A stretch of DNA of 64,000 bases, from NCBI GenBank assembly GCA_920105625.2, contig OV050032.1, forward strand, positions 11,740,807 to 11,804,806, read 5' to 3'. The position numbers and the translations under genes are program-made. Below are positions 12,340 to 22,920 of the stretch, piece by piece. This stretch comes from Clusia tigrina. Taxonomy: Eukaryota > Arthropoda > Insecta > Diptera > Clusiidae. Within the stretch, counting starts at the first letter, position 1, and the number at the start of each line of letters is the position of its first letter. The notes under the pieces were generated by a model. The model was given only the letters and a program-made list of their open reading frames with translations, ran no database searches and was not told where the DNA came from.

Positions 12340-14180
12340 AAGTTGAAATGCTCAAATTTGAGCAGAGCTTTAGTACAGATGCTCGTGGCCACAAAGTGAG
12401 AGCAAAATATATTTTTATAGGCACTTATATAATAACCAAAGAAAGCACAAGCCAAAGAACGAACACATTTTACCAATGGTTAACCAAACTGCAGTCCACA
12501 CCACATCACATTTCACCCACTCAGACAAAGACAGTACAGTCTCCAAATCCGCACAAATAGTATATTTCATACACAGAAGATAAATCTCCCTCTCATATAC
12601 TTTTACACACTCGGTCCGGCTCCGGCTCCGACCCCAGCCTCATCCCCAGCCACAGCCGCAGGGCAGTCTGTGCTAATGCCAGTATCAAAAACACCACCAC
12701 CACCACCACCACCATCACCATCACTATTGCCAATCCGAAAGGAAAAAGAAAGGAACTTTTTAATATTCGACTCTCAGTGCGGAGCGCTCATAGTGGACTT
12801 TTCAAAAATATCCACCAACCAATCCTAACTGTAAACTTAAAAATTGTTTCCCACTTCTGCTCGCATTCACTTGATTAACATGTCCAGGGTTATGTGTTTT
12901 CTCCTTGCATGATATTCTTGCGCGCTTGATTCTAGCCTGAGACACTCAGCCTGACACGGTTATGTACGAGCGTACCCGTACCACGAGCTTGTCTGTGCAC
13001 AGAACTGTATGTGCCTTTGTCTGTGTGTTTGTGTGTGCAGGCGCGTCTCTGGGCTCAATGTACAGCCAGCCGGTCAGCCCTTGCGTAGTTGGTGTGTAAT
13101 TATGCGCTGTGCAAGCGAGAGTCCGTTGCATCTTATCTTAATCATAAATAAATTCTGGGTCTGGTAAGTGCAATTTGCGTGTTAATCTTGTTAATCTAGA
13201 CTCTACAGTACGCCACATGTACATGCTCAGGAAAGTGTGGCCCTACATTTTGTAATAGAATATATTAAATTTCGACTTTCTATAGAACTCGGATCCTTTC
13301 CTATATGTGCCAATGTCAGTGTAGGAAATGGAGTATAGTACCCGTACTGGACGTGAAGGTTCACGATTATCGGCCACTGGGCATACGCTGAAGAAAATCA
13401 AGTTTTCATAACGACCGATCGTTACTCTTCAACACTCTAAAAATAAACTTGATACTCGCATATTGTTGAAAAATAAAACTCGACATGGCACAAACAAATA
13501 TTAACACATCAAATTAACACCTACTAAATTACGTAGAACTTTCACCGATTTTTGCAGACCTCCGTTATGATACGGACCAGGACATGAACGTGTGTTACGT
13601 TTCGCAAAATGGTGCCATTAGGTGGATAATTCAATGAACTCACGTATACCTAAAATGATTATTCGAGAATGTGATTTATCGTACTGCGCTAAACTGGGGC
13701 TTTTTTATTGTGTTACGGGAACAATCCAATAAATCAGTGGATTGAGTGCATATGGAACTTTCAACATTCACCCAGATACACTCGATTCTCTATGAATGCT
13801 AACCTAATCTTCCTTCAGCTAACCTAATCTTCCTTATGAAAGTCCTCTGTGGCATTGTTGATGAGACATTTAATTAAAAACAATTGGTTTTTTAATCGTT
13901 AAATTTGTATAGGACCATTATTGTAAAAATTTGCGAGGTCGCTATTTTTATAACGAGCTGGGATTGCTGCGTCTATACAACTTAGCGACTGAGAACTTTG
14001 TTGCCAAGTTCGGTTTGTGCATAGAATAAAACTTTCTGCCATATAAAAATATCTATTTTGATAGAACATTCTTAGCCAGTGTTACCATATTTTTAGAAAA
14101 ATATTCTTAACTACTTGGTTGTTTTTCTGGCAACTGCCCTGAGTGCGTCGTGTGCGTTTGTCGGGCTCTGTTATTAATGC
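12340..14180. other. Spacer, no gene supported
   Basis: A CAC microsatellite lies at about 12690-12715. A short direct duplication of gctaacctaatcttcctt occurs at about 13799-13837. No coding region is recognised. Confidence 0.45.
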
Positions 14181-14182
14181 CC

Positions 14183-14387
14183 TCAAGCATTGAGTAAAGA
14201 GATAAGATTCACAATCTGAAATGTCACCCATTTTTCGACATAGAAGAGATCGGTCGGGGGTAGTAACCAGAGTGGCGCTGCGGTATGAAAATGAGAGCTA
14301 TTGAGTAATTGGCGCTATTAGCAGCGCCACCATACAAAAAGTTGTTTGTTCGAGATTGTGACTCTTATTTCTTTACTCAATGCTTCA
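14183..14387. mobile_element. Inverted-repeat MITE-like element
   Basis: The left arm (14185-14217: agcattgagtaaagagataa, then gattcacaatct) pairs with the right arm (14352-14385) over about 33 bases with three or four mismatches. Inside is a second inverted pair, GTGGCGCTG (about 14271) and CAGCGCCAC (about 14323), so the whole ~200 bp could form a nested hairpin. I could not find a convincing target-site duplication and cannot name the superfamily. Confidence 0.7.
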
Positions 14388-14389
14388 AG

Positions 14390-17300
14390 TGTTTCCTCAT
14401 TTCGTTGCAGGGATCAAAGACCACTAGTGAAATCGCCACATAGGCAATTCCAGCGTAATTTTTCAATATCACAACTAAAACGCTACGATACTATTTCACT
14501 AACTAAGTCTTCAGACTTTAAATTCCGGACCCAAGCAGGTGGATCAAATGGAGCACAGTAGGTGGCTGCTGGAAGTACTCTCTTAAGGCTGAATGTATTG
14601 GATCCCTCCAAAAATGTCATTTAATTGTATTTAATAAACTAAATATGCTCGTGCATGTATTTGATGTAATACGAATATCCTACAACGATGCTGATGTTAA
14701 ATGAATCTGTTTTAGGCCACTAAATACGACTCTTCACTTCTAAGTATATTGTAGATATTTGTGCGCACCCACACACTCAATCACAACAGGAGCGCTCACA
14801 ATCTATTGCAGATGGCCTTGCAAAGATGCAAAATGTCACACATTATCAATAACTTGTAAGTCACCGTAATCGCAACAAACTGGGCATTTGGCTCACAGCT
14901 GACTTTAGTCAGACCCAGCCTATCTACGAGGATTTCCACATAACGTTTCGGCGGTAACATATTCGCAACATTGTCAACTTTCACAGATCATTTGCAATAT
15001 GCCAACAACACACTCCTTTATGAGTGTTATTTTACAATTTTCGTCAGTGTCTCTGCGCGCCAGGAGTAGCTCACAACTAAATAACATCAAATTCATGAAA
15101 ACTTAATTCAAACGGATAAATGTCAATTATCATAAGTTTCCCTCCAAGACATGGTGGGGCTGGCTACCGTGGTGCAAGCAACGCAAATTCAGCAGCAACA
15201 GCAGCCAAAGTCACAGTCCCAGCCGCAGCCGCAGCACCACCACTACGAGTCAGTGGCGCATAAACACTTGTGGCTCCGCGGAATAAATCGCCTGCGCTGT
15301 CAGCTTTAAATCTTTCTAAATTAAAGTGGTAGCGTATATGCAGAGAGATGGTTGATTAAGAAGGGGAGAATTTGGAACGGCTTAAGTCGTTGACTTTGAT
15401 GCACGAGCGGCGGAAGTACTCGTACGTCTTCTGGCTTTAGCAGTGGCAATTTCATTGCTGAAATTGCCCTCTCAATTTGTGTTTTTGACTTTTGATTGTT
15501 TTTCATTTCGTGTATTTTTACGCGTTTTCAGTTAATTTTTGGGTATAATTTAAATTAAATCTGGTCCTCACTTATATAAATGTGTAAAGTTGCCAAATCC
15601 GCAATTGCACAATTTCAAGCAATTCTTTAAGTGAACAAGAAGATCATTTAAGCAGCTGGGAAGGGGCTGCAAATAAATTGTTCACACAAAAAAAATATAA
15701 TGTGGAAATATTTCGGTAGACCAACACTAACTTCATCCTGCAGCAACTACGGTGGTATGAAATCACAGGAAGGATTCTAATTTACAAAGTCTGGCGTAAA
15801 AAATGTCTAAAAAATTTACGCATCATTTTGTTTAAAAATGTCCATTGAGAATTAATATCGGCATTCACTGTTCTTAAAGAATCAGCAACCAATGAGGTGT
15901 CCAATCCACAAACCGCACTAAATGGTAACTTTTTCCGTGCGCACTGGAGAAGGTCAAAGATCCCTTCCTCTGTTTCCTATGTTTTCAAACATATACAAAT
16001 TCAGAAGTCTTTGCACAACTTAGCGATACATTTGAATCACAGTAGGGGAATTTTCGTAAAAACCCCGCAGAATAATCCGAATTTAAATTTAAGACACCTT
16101 AATTCAAAAGTAAAACTCACAGAGTTCTTTATATCACTGCAGACGACAAGATTGCCAAACGAAAAATCCCGAAAATCCTTTGATAATTCCTCCTCGTAGC
16201 TTGGATACTAGTATCCATATATCTAGCTCCAACAAACTCGGTGGGTACACAGTTGACTCTTGAATAATTGTAGGAACGACAACTGAAACTTTGCTGAACC
16301 GACGTCAGCTAAACTATGCCAATTTGCGGCCATCATCCAGGCAGAAATTTTATATAAGATGTACTTACAGAATCATCCCCAGAACACTTTCAACTCTAAA
16401 ATAGTTTGAGACTCAAGACTCAAAAGAAGGTTGAACCAGAAAAAATCTCTTAAGTGCGCGAAGCGCAGGTTGCTCCACTAACTAGCACCATCTCCATCGA
16501 TCATCACTATATTCAATACATGCTCTTTGGGGCACTGATGACAATGAAATACTGTCAGTACTGTCAATTGTTATTCATTGCATCTAAAGTTATACTTACA
16601 CAGACAGTTCATATTTAATGACTCCTCATCGGAAAGGAACAGGCTTTCCCGACCTCCCAGTCAAAACACATTACTTGCATGAGGTAAGTTCGTATACGCA
16701 AATATTCTCTTAAAATGTTGATATTCGCTCTGAATGTGAAGCGGAGAAACCTCAGAGCTACTCTTCTCATCTATCGTATGTTGATATTCAATCAGCATCT
16801 TCCGTTGTGAAAATGATGAGCTGTGTGTTGATTTGACAGCAGACTGTCCTTTCTCTAGCGTAACTGCTCCACGGCGCATATGAACAGACAAAGCGCAACA
16901 AAAGAAAGGAAAACTCGCGCCAAGCGAACATAAGACACCAGATAAATTGGAGCTCTTAATGTGTCACTATTGTTGTTTCGATTCGCCTGGGCACCTTTCT
17001 TAGGCTACGAGGGCTAGATATGTCACCCAGCTGAAGAATTAATAAGCAGCATTCAAATGAAAATGTGCGTCCTTTACACAAAATTGGAATTCACAATGTT
17101 TAACGTGTGTATCTGGAATAGTGAAAAGGCAAAGAAAATACTAAATGCTCCTGAATGCAAACGGTCAAAGTGAAAAGTAAAAGTACCGCCATCAGCCGCG
17201 ACCACAATCTAAGCAAGCGCAGCCGTTCCGGTCGGGGACACGTGCCACCCACTCTTTTGGACTTCGGGCAGCGGGCCACAGCAAGTGTCCCTACCTGTTT

Positions 17301-18510
17301 GTAGCCTCATTGCTGGTGACATGGCAATATCTAGGCCTCACTAACACCACTAAAGCCGCTGCCCGTCAGGAGCACAACCAGCAGCACCACCACTACCATG
17401 AGTCGCGTTCCAGTGTGCCGTTTTGGGTTGGTATTATGCGGTCACCAAAATGAAAGTCAGCACCAAACTGAACGACTTGGAAGCCGGAAACTTTTTTTTT
17501 CGTTTGCCAAACATTTTTATAGTTATTGCATTTTGAAGTGAGTGACTGTGGACAAAGTACAGCACTTCACAGCAGCACAGCAAATCTCTCCAGCTCGAAC
17601 AGTCCTCCGCATATTTAATCTAAATTAATTTGAACTATGCCAGAGCCACACCAGGGCGGACTGACAGGCGCGCTTGGGATCGTTTCTTCGTTCTTTCGCT
17701 CGTTCGTTCGCGCAATTATAATTTGAAGCTCATAAATTTGAAATGAAGTGCCAAGCGCATGCAATCTGCATTACTGCATCAATGCATCGCCATCGCCATC
17801 GCCATTGCCAACGCCATCACCAGTGCCAAAACCGTTGCCTGCCATCATCATTTTTGGCGACTTTCGCCATAAGTTTGACCTTGTGGCAAAGTCAAAGCAA
17901 TTCGCAATCCATGCTTCTTTTAGTTTTTCGTTTCCTTTTTGTCCAATTCTCGTTTGTTTTTTAAATTGGGTTACCTTTTAAGAGCTGGACTATACGAGTA
18001 ACGTTGCAGTTCTGTTGGGTGAATAAACTCTCCAGAAAGGTTCAAGCAATCTGTCTGCCACCATCACTCCCTGCACCCAAATCAAAACTGGTTGGTTTTT
18101 TCTTTATGTACATATTTTTGGATTTTTCGGACATGCTTTTTCGATGCTGCCATTTCTTGAAATGCGTCTATATGAGTTTAGCCCATTCGCATATCATGTT
18201 GCCTGCATGTGTTTCTTATGCAAGAACAATTTATTAAATCAGCCTCATTTTCTCCTTTATGAACGCCAATGCATAATAATGTGTTTCTTTGCAAAAACAA
18301 AAATAATTGCACCTCCAAAGAGAGCAGTGTACTGAGCTTCATTTGCTTCAAATATTTGCAGTTCCGCGTGGAGTAGTTTATAAATCGGCATTTTCTGACC
18401 CTAAAGAAGTTCACCCAAAAGAGACGTAAACGATTTGACACAGAAAGAAGTATTGCGAGTGATTAACCAGGAAGAATATTATTTTTAGAGGAAATCGCTA
18501 AACATAGTTT
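14390..18510. other. Spacer with two GC-richer islands
   Basis: Most is AT-rich and featureless. The islands at about 15150-15310 and 17200-17460 are richer in GC and both contain a CAGCACCACCACTAC motif. The first also holds a small ATG frame (15151) of about 50 codons that is rich in Gln, Pro and His. No frame is long or family-like. They may be regulatory or degenerate exon sequence, which I cannot settle. A CATCGC/CATTGC microsatellite lies at 17785-17830. Confidence 0.35.
16170..16245. repeat. Dispersed repeat copy A (pair with 26250-26325)
   Basis: The words gataattcctcctcgta and tctagctccaacaaactc recur in the same order and spacing at 26250-26325 with small changes. This indicates two diverged copies of one family. 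Confidence 0.6.
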
Positions 18511-18512
18511 AA

Positions 18513-18717
18513 ACCGACTTCGATATACCCTTTGCCCTCAAAGGCGTGCGCGTCAAACCATGGCGTTGTACATTATTACTACAAAACCTTATTTATATAT
18601 CATCATTAGCAGCATATCTATGTTAATTTTCAGAGTTGGTTATAATGGAGGCAGGCGTGTTCTTCATTTGATCGGCCATTTCTTGTGTATGGCTTTATAG
18701 CGTCAATATACTCCTTC
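18513..18717 (+). repeat. Dispersed repeat, family B copy 1
   Basis: Shared blocks with 53687-53872 are accgacttcga, agcatatctatgttaatttt, gattataatagagg-like, aggcgtgt and atttcttgtg.gtggctttataggtcaatat-like. The order and spacing are conserved, so these are two copies of one mobile family of unknown type. Confidence 0.75.
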
Positions 18718-19359
18718 ATATATATTTTCGTCTACAAACTTTATATAGGTCTTAAGCTATAAAAATGTGTCAGCAGAGGGCGTGGCTGTGAAAACAATCC
18801 GCCCATTTTTGTTGTGCTATTTAATGCTAGTGCTCTAAACTATATGGTAGAATTACTATATATGGTGATTCGTATTCCAGAGCAATAATTTAGATTGCTT
18901 TTCTATATACAAAAATACAAACACCATTCGAGTACAGCAGTTTTGCACACATACCGCGAAGTACTGAAGTCGCATTATCATGATGAGTGAACTCCACTGT
19001 TGAAAAAATATAAATTCTCTAGATCCCCTCACCCTGCCAACGTTCTGAGTTCACCACTGCTGCCGATGAAGTCGTCTTGCATTAAAGCTTGATACAAGTT
19101 TTACACACACCCCGAGAAGAAGTGAGCTCTGCAGAATCGTTGCAGTGGCAAATTCCCGAAAACTACGAATGAGTTAACTGGGACGACTCGTAATATTCAT
19201 ATCGATGTCCCAACTTTTGGCAATGCCTGCACGCATGTGTATGGGTAAGTGAGACCATTTCTCGTTCAACGTGATAACGCGAAATTGTTAAATTATTTTG
19301 ATATCTCGTCTTGAGCGAAAATCGTAGAAAAATGTTTAGTGTGTAAATTGAGAAATTAT

Positions 19360-19742
19360 AAGAACACGCCCGTGGGTTACAAATGCTACTTTACTAACAT
19401 ATCGAATTTATAACCCAACTTCAGCCGAACTACTTATACAAGTTCCAGATACATACATAAACTCCACTTGCGACGCAAAGCACCCGATAGTTAAGGGAGC
19501 AGCATTACTCCATTTCCAAAACTGTAACATCTGAATGAACTATGCAGAAAATCTCAGCAGCTTAGGGACGATCTTCACCTGCTAACACCCAGCAACAACA
19601 TCCAATTCAACACAACGATAGAAACATTAAATGTTCATAAACTCAAGGAATACTATCTGGAAACAACAATTCTAGATAGAAACTATAGTACGTCAACGTA
19701 TATACAACTACTATCATAATATCGCTATGTCATAATATCGCT
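19360..19742 (+). pseudogene. Errantivirus-like env remnant
   Basis: Two overlapping reading frames contain envelope-like sequence of the gypsy/errantivirus kind: a cysteine-containing segment ending in a LLHFQNC motif, then, after a break in frame near 19533, a threonine/asparagine-rich segment ending at a stop near 19720. Fragments of this kind come from the membrane-distal part of insect endogenous retrovirus Env. Signal peptide, fusion region and membrane anchor are not recognisable, and the frame is interrupted, so it is non-functional. The position just upstream of a polypurine tract and LTR-like sequence (19834 onward) agrees with the order env-PPT-LTR. Confidence 0.6.
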
Positions 19743-19833
19743 AATTTTCTTACGAATCTACGAACATAATCTTCCTGCCCTACACTGGATCACTCCTGCC
19801 TCAACGACTTCCTTGTGTCCGTCACTCTACTCT

Positions 19834-20230
19834 AAGGAGGAAGGAGTTACATGCGCCGATCTACTTAACTACAATCACACTAACAATCATGGCATCGTAA
19901 ATTCTGAGGAAATATAATATCAAAAGGATGTGCAGTGACTAAGATTCCGAAACTTCCGAATTCGGACAACAACAAGTGTTAAGGATCAAAATACTGAAGA
20001 AATATAAAATTCAAAGCAAATGCATTAATGACAAAAATCTGTTGATACAAAATCCTAGCATGAAAGCAAAAATATGAATCATATAAATAAGAGATTTGAA
20101 ATTAAATAAACAGGCATAGATTGATTGTGCGCCCTATGCTCCGATTAGGAGCGACATAAACTATACTACAATATGAATTTAACATTATTGCACTATAATT
20201 TGTGTCAAGGAATAAACAAAAAAATAATAG
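19834..20230 (+). mobile_element. Polypurine tract plus 3' LTR of gypsy-like element
   Basis: A purine tract (AAGGAGGAAGG, 19834-19844) is followed directly by AGTTAC, the usual 5' start of gypsy-group LTRs. The LTR would extend to about 20225, past an AATAAA signal at about 20211 and short repeated agattgattgt words (20117 and 20229). gag, pol and the 5' LTR are absent, so this is a 3' fragment with the env remnant upstream. The LTR end is approximate because there is no partner LTR in the window. Confidence 0.6.
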
Positions 20231-20234
20231 ATTG

Positions 20235-20677
20235 ATTGTTGAAATGCACGCTCGTCATTTTTATTTATTATTCCGCTCTTGCCTCCCAAGAGACATAATA
20301 AGAGCAACGGAAGAAATATGCTAGAAAAGTCCAAAAAAGTAGAACGTTAAAAAGCCTCTTGACATGCTCATAAGAGCTCTGAGAACCCTAAAAACTAACT
20401 TCAGCGGGAGTGAAGAGCAGAGCGTGGCCAAGTAACATGGCGCGCAGAGAGTTTAATAGTTTCGAACAGAGCGCACTGGTGGGGTAGAACGGAGTAAAAC
20501 ACACTTGTGCCACTTTAGCAAGTAAATGTGGCAGGCAGGCATGTGCATGCAACTCCATAGAAGGAAGAATAGAATGGGGCGGAGTAGTATACTGCAGTAG
20601 CAGCGGCAGCAACTGGTAGATTATTTACATTCTCACATACACACATACAAAGAATGAGACGTATAAAGTCAGCCAGC

Positions 20678-20717
<40 letters not shown>

Positions 20718-21070
20718 GCTCGCCGACTTTCTGGCCGGCTGGCGTAACCGTGCAGCATGGTACTAGTATCTCGCCTCATCGCTTCGCATTGCTTCGCATC
20801 ACATCTTTTAGCATCTCTATTTGCATGATGCGATTTGCAAGTGAGAGGCAATTGCAACTGCAAATGTGAAATTTGCACGCAGCAGTTGCAGCAGCCAGCA
20901 GCTTACCTCAACTACGATCGCAGACATTTCTTTTCCAATTGTTTGCATCCAGCATTCTGCACAAAAATGCACAAACTTTTACTACTCTGCGTAGCTGTAA
21001 ACTGTGCTGCAGCTCCTGCTGTCAAATAAAACAATTCATAATAAATCATCTCCACTACTGCTCTCTACTT

Positions 21071-21129
<59 letters not shown>

Positions 21130-22080
21130 GATCATCATATACTCGCGCAATCCTGCACCTTTGCCATATTTCTATTTCCTTTTCCATTTCCTTCTGCTGA
21201 TGCTACGAGCAGCTTCTTGTGCGCACTTACGAGCTGCCGCCGCGAAATGGTCCAAATTTATGCCTGCGGCTTCTTTTTCGGAAATTGAAAAATTCCGTGG
21301 AGCATTGTCGGTTGGCGGCGCAGTTCGCATTGCATTTGCATATATTCGTAAGCCTACCTGGCCAGTTGCTGCCACAGTGGCTGCATTTGTGCAAATATTT
21401 TGTTGGCATAATTGCGTCAGCCGCAGCACATATTGTGCCGCAATGGAACAAGCGGCGGAGACACAGCAAACTGCAACAGCTCAATAGACAAAATGATGTA
21501 GAAAAACGCTAGGAGCGCCTGCACAAAGCAACTTGACTATGACTTCAAAATTTTAATTAAAGTTCATTTTTGCGACTTTCGCACAAAGCGTTTCTTGTTA
21601 TTGTTATTTCTGTTGTTATTGTTGTTGCTATTATCTCCTAGAAATCAATAAAAAAAAAATAACATACAACGTTTATGTTGTTATTTACTGCTTTTTAGAA
21701 AAAAAATTTAAATTCTTCTACAAACTTACTAGGACATCGTTACCTGGAAACACCCTACACCAAATCCAGCTGTGTCCGTTCCCGTGACATTTCAAGTGCG
21801 CTGTAAGTCACTTGGCAGCACTGTTCAAAGCGCCGTGCCCTGAGATTTTAACGAAAGCATACATAAATATACATTTCACCTGCCTCTCTCGATGGACTGC
21901 CGGACACTCGCCTATATATGTAGAATAGTAGAATACCAAATTTGGACATCATAAATTGAGAGGAGATATTTTTGGCATTTGTCTCTTATTTCTGTTGTCA
22001 GCTGTTTTGTTTATATTGGTGTTGAGGTGGAGGATTATTTTTTTTTACTAATACAATTTTAAAGTGTGTGGGTTTATCAG
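20235..22080. other. Spacer with microsatellites
   Basis: A (GTTGCT)n tract lies at about 20677-20720 and an (ATT)n tract at 21072-21129. GC-richer sequence around 21190-21480 gives overlapping open frames on both strands, with no family features. I support no gene here. Confidence 0.45.
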
Positions 22081-22084
22081 GAGT

Positions 22085-22920
22085 TAAATATTTATTTTTA
22101 TGTATATTTATATATATTTTCTTATATTTATTTATATGTATTTATATTCATTTATATATATTTATATTTTTTATATGTATTTATATTTATTTATATTGAG
22201 ATTTAAATATATTTATATTTATTTATATTTATACTTATTTATATTTATTTATAAATATTTTCTTTTATCTATATTCATACAATAAAATAAATATAAGTGA
22301 ATATAAATAAATAAATATAAATATAAAAAATTTTTAAAAAATATAAATACATATAAATAAATATAAATAAATATAAATATATATAAATAAATATAAATAA
22401 ATATAAATGCATATACATAAATATAAATAAATATCGATAAATATAAATAAATATAAAATATATAAATAAATTTAAATATATATAAATAAATATAAAAAAT
22501 ATAAATAAATTTAAATAAATATACAAAAATATAAATAAATATAAATGCATATACATAAATATATAAATATCGATAAATATAAAAAATATAAATAAATTTA
22601 AATAAATATAAAAAAATATAAATAAATATAAATGCATATACATAAATATAAATAAATATCGATAAATATAAATAAATATTAACTAACATAATTAAATATA
22701 AATATATATATAAATAAATATAAGTATATATAATTATATTCAAATTTTTATTTTTTCTTTATTCATATTTATTTATATTTTTTTTATATTTATTTATATG
22801 TATTTTTATTTATTTATGTTTATTCATATTTACTTATAATTAAATATATATATATATATATTCATTCATTTTTATTATATATTCATTCATTTTTATTATT
22901 ATTCATTTATATTTATTATT
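22085..22920. repeat. AT-only array with strand switch
   Basis: Nearly pure A/T sequence. From 22085 to about 22265 the top strand reads TTTATAT-type words. From about 22285 to 22735 it reads AAATATAA-type words. Then it switches back. Within the middle part a longer unit recurs around aatgcatatacataaat and atcgataaatat, at about 22405-22440, 22545-22580 and 22627-22665, so it has a higher-order structure. Long Ile/Tyr/Phe frames on both strands are by-products. Confidence 0.85.

Noticed and set aside
12114..12560. Frames of 120-152 codons with Ser- or Ala-rich runs
   Set aside because: They are produced by CTG and other simple repeats on overlapping strands.
14796..14984. 62-codon minus-strand frame (PPKRYVEILVDRLGLTK)
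   Set aside because: It looks somewhat protein-like, but I could not tie it to any family and no neighbouring exon supports it.
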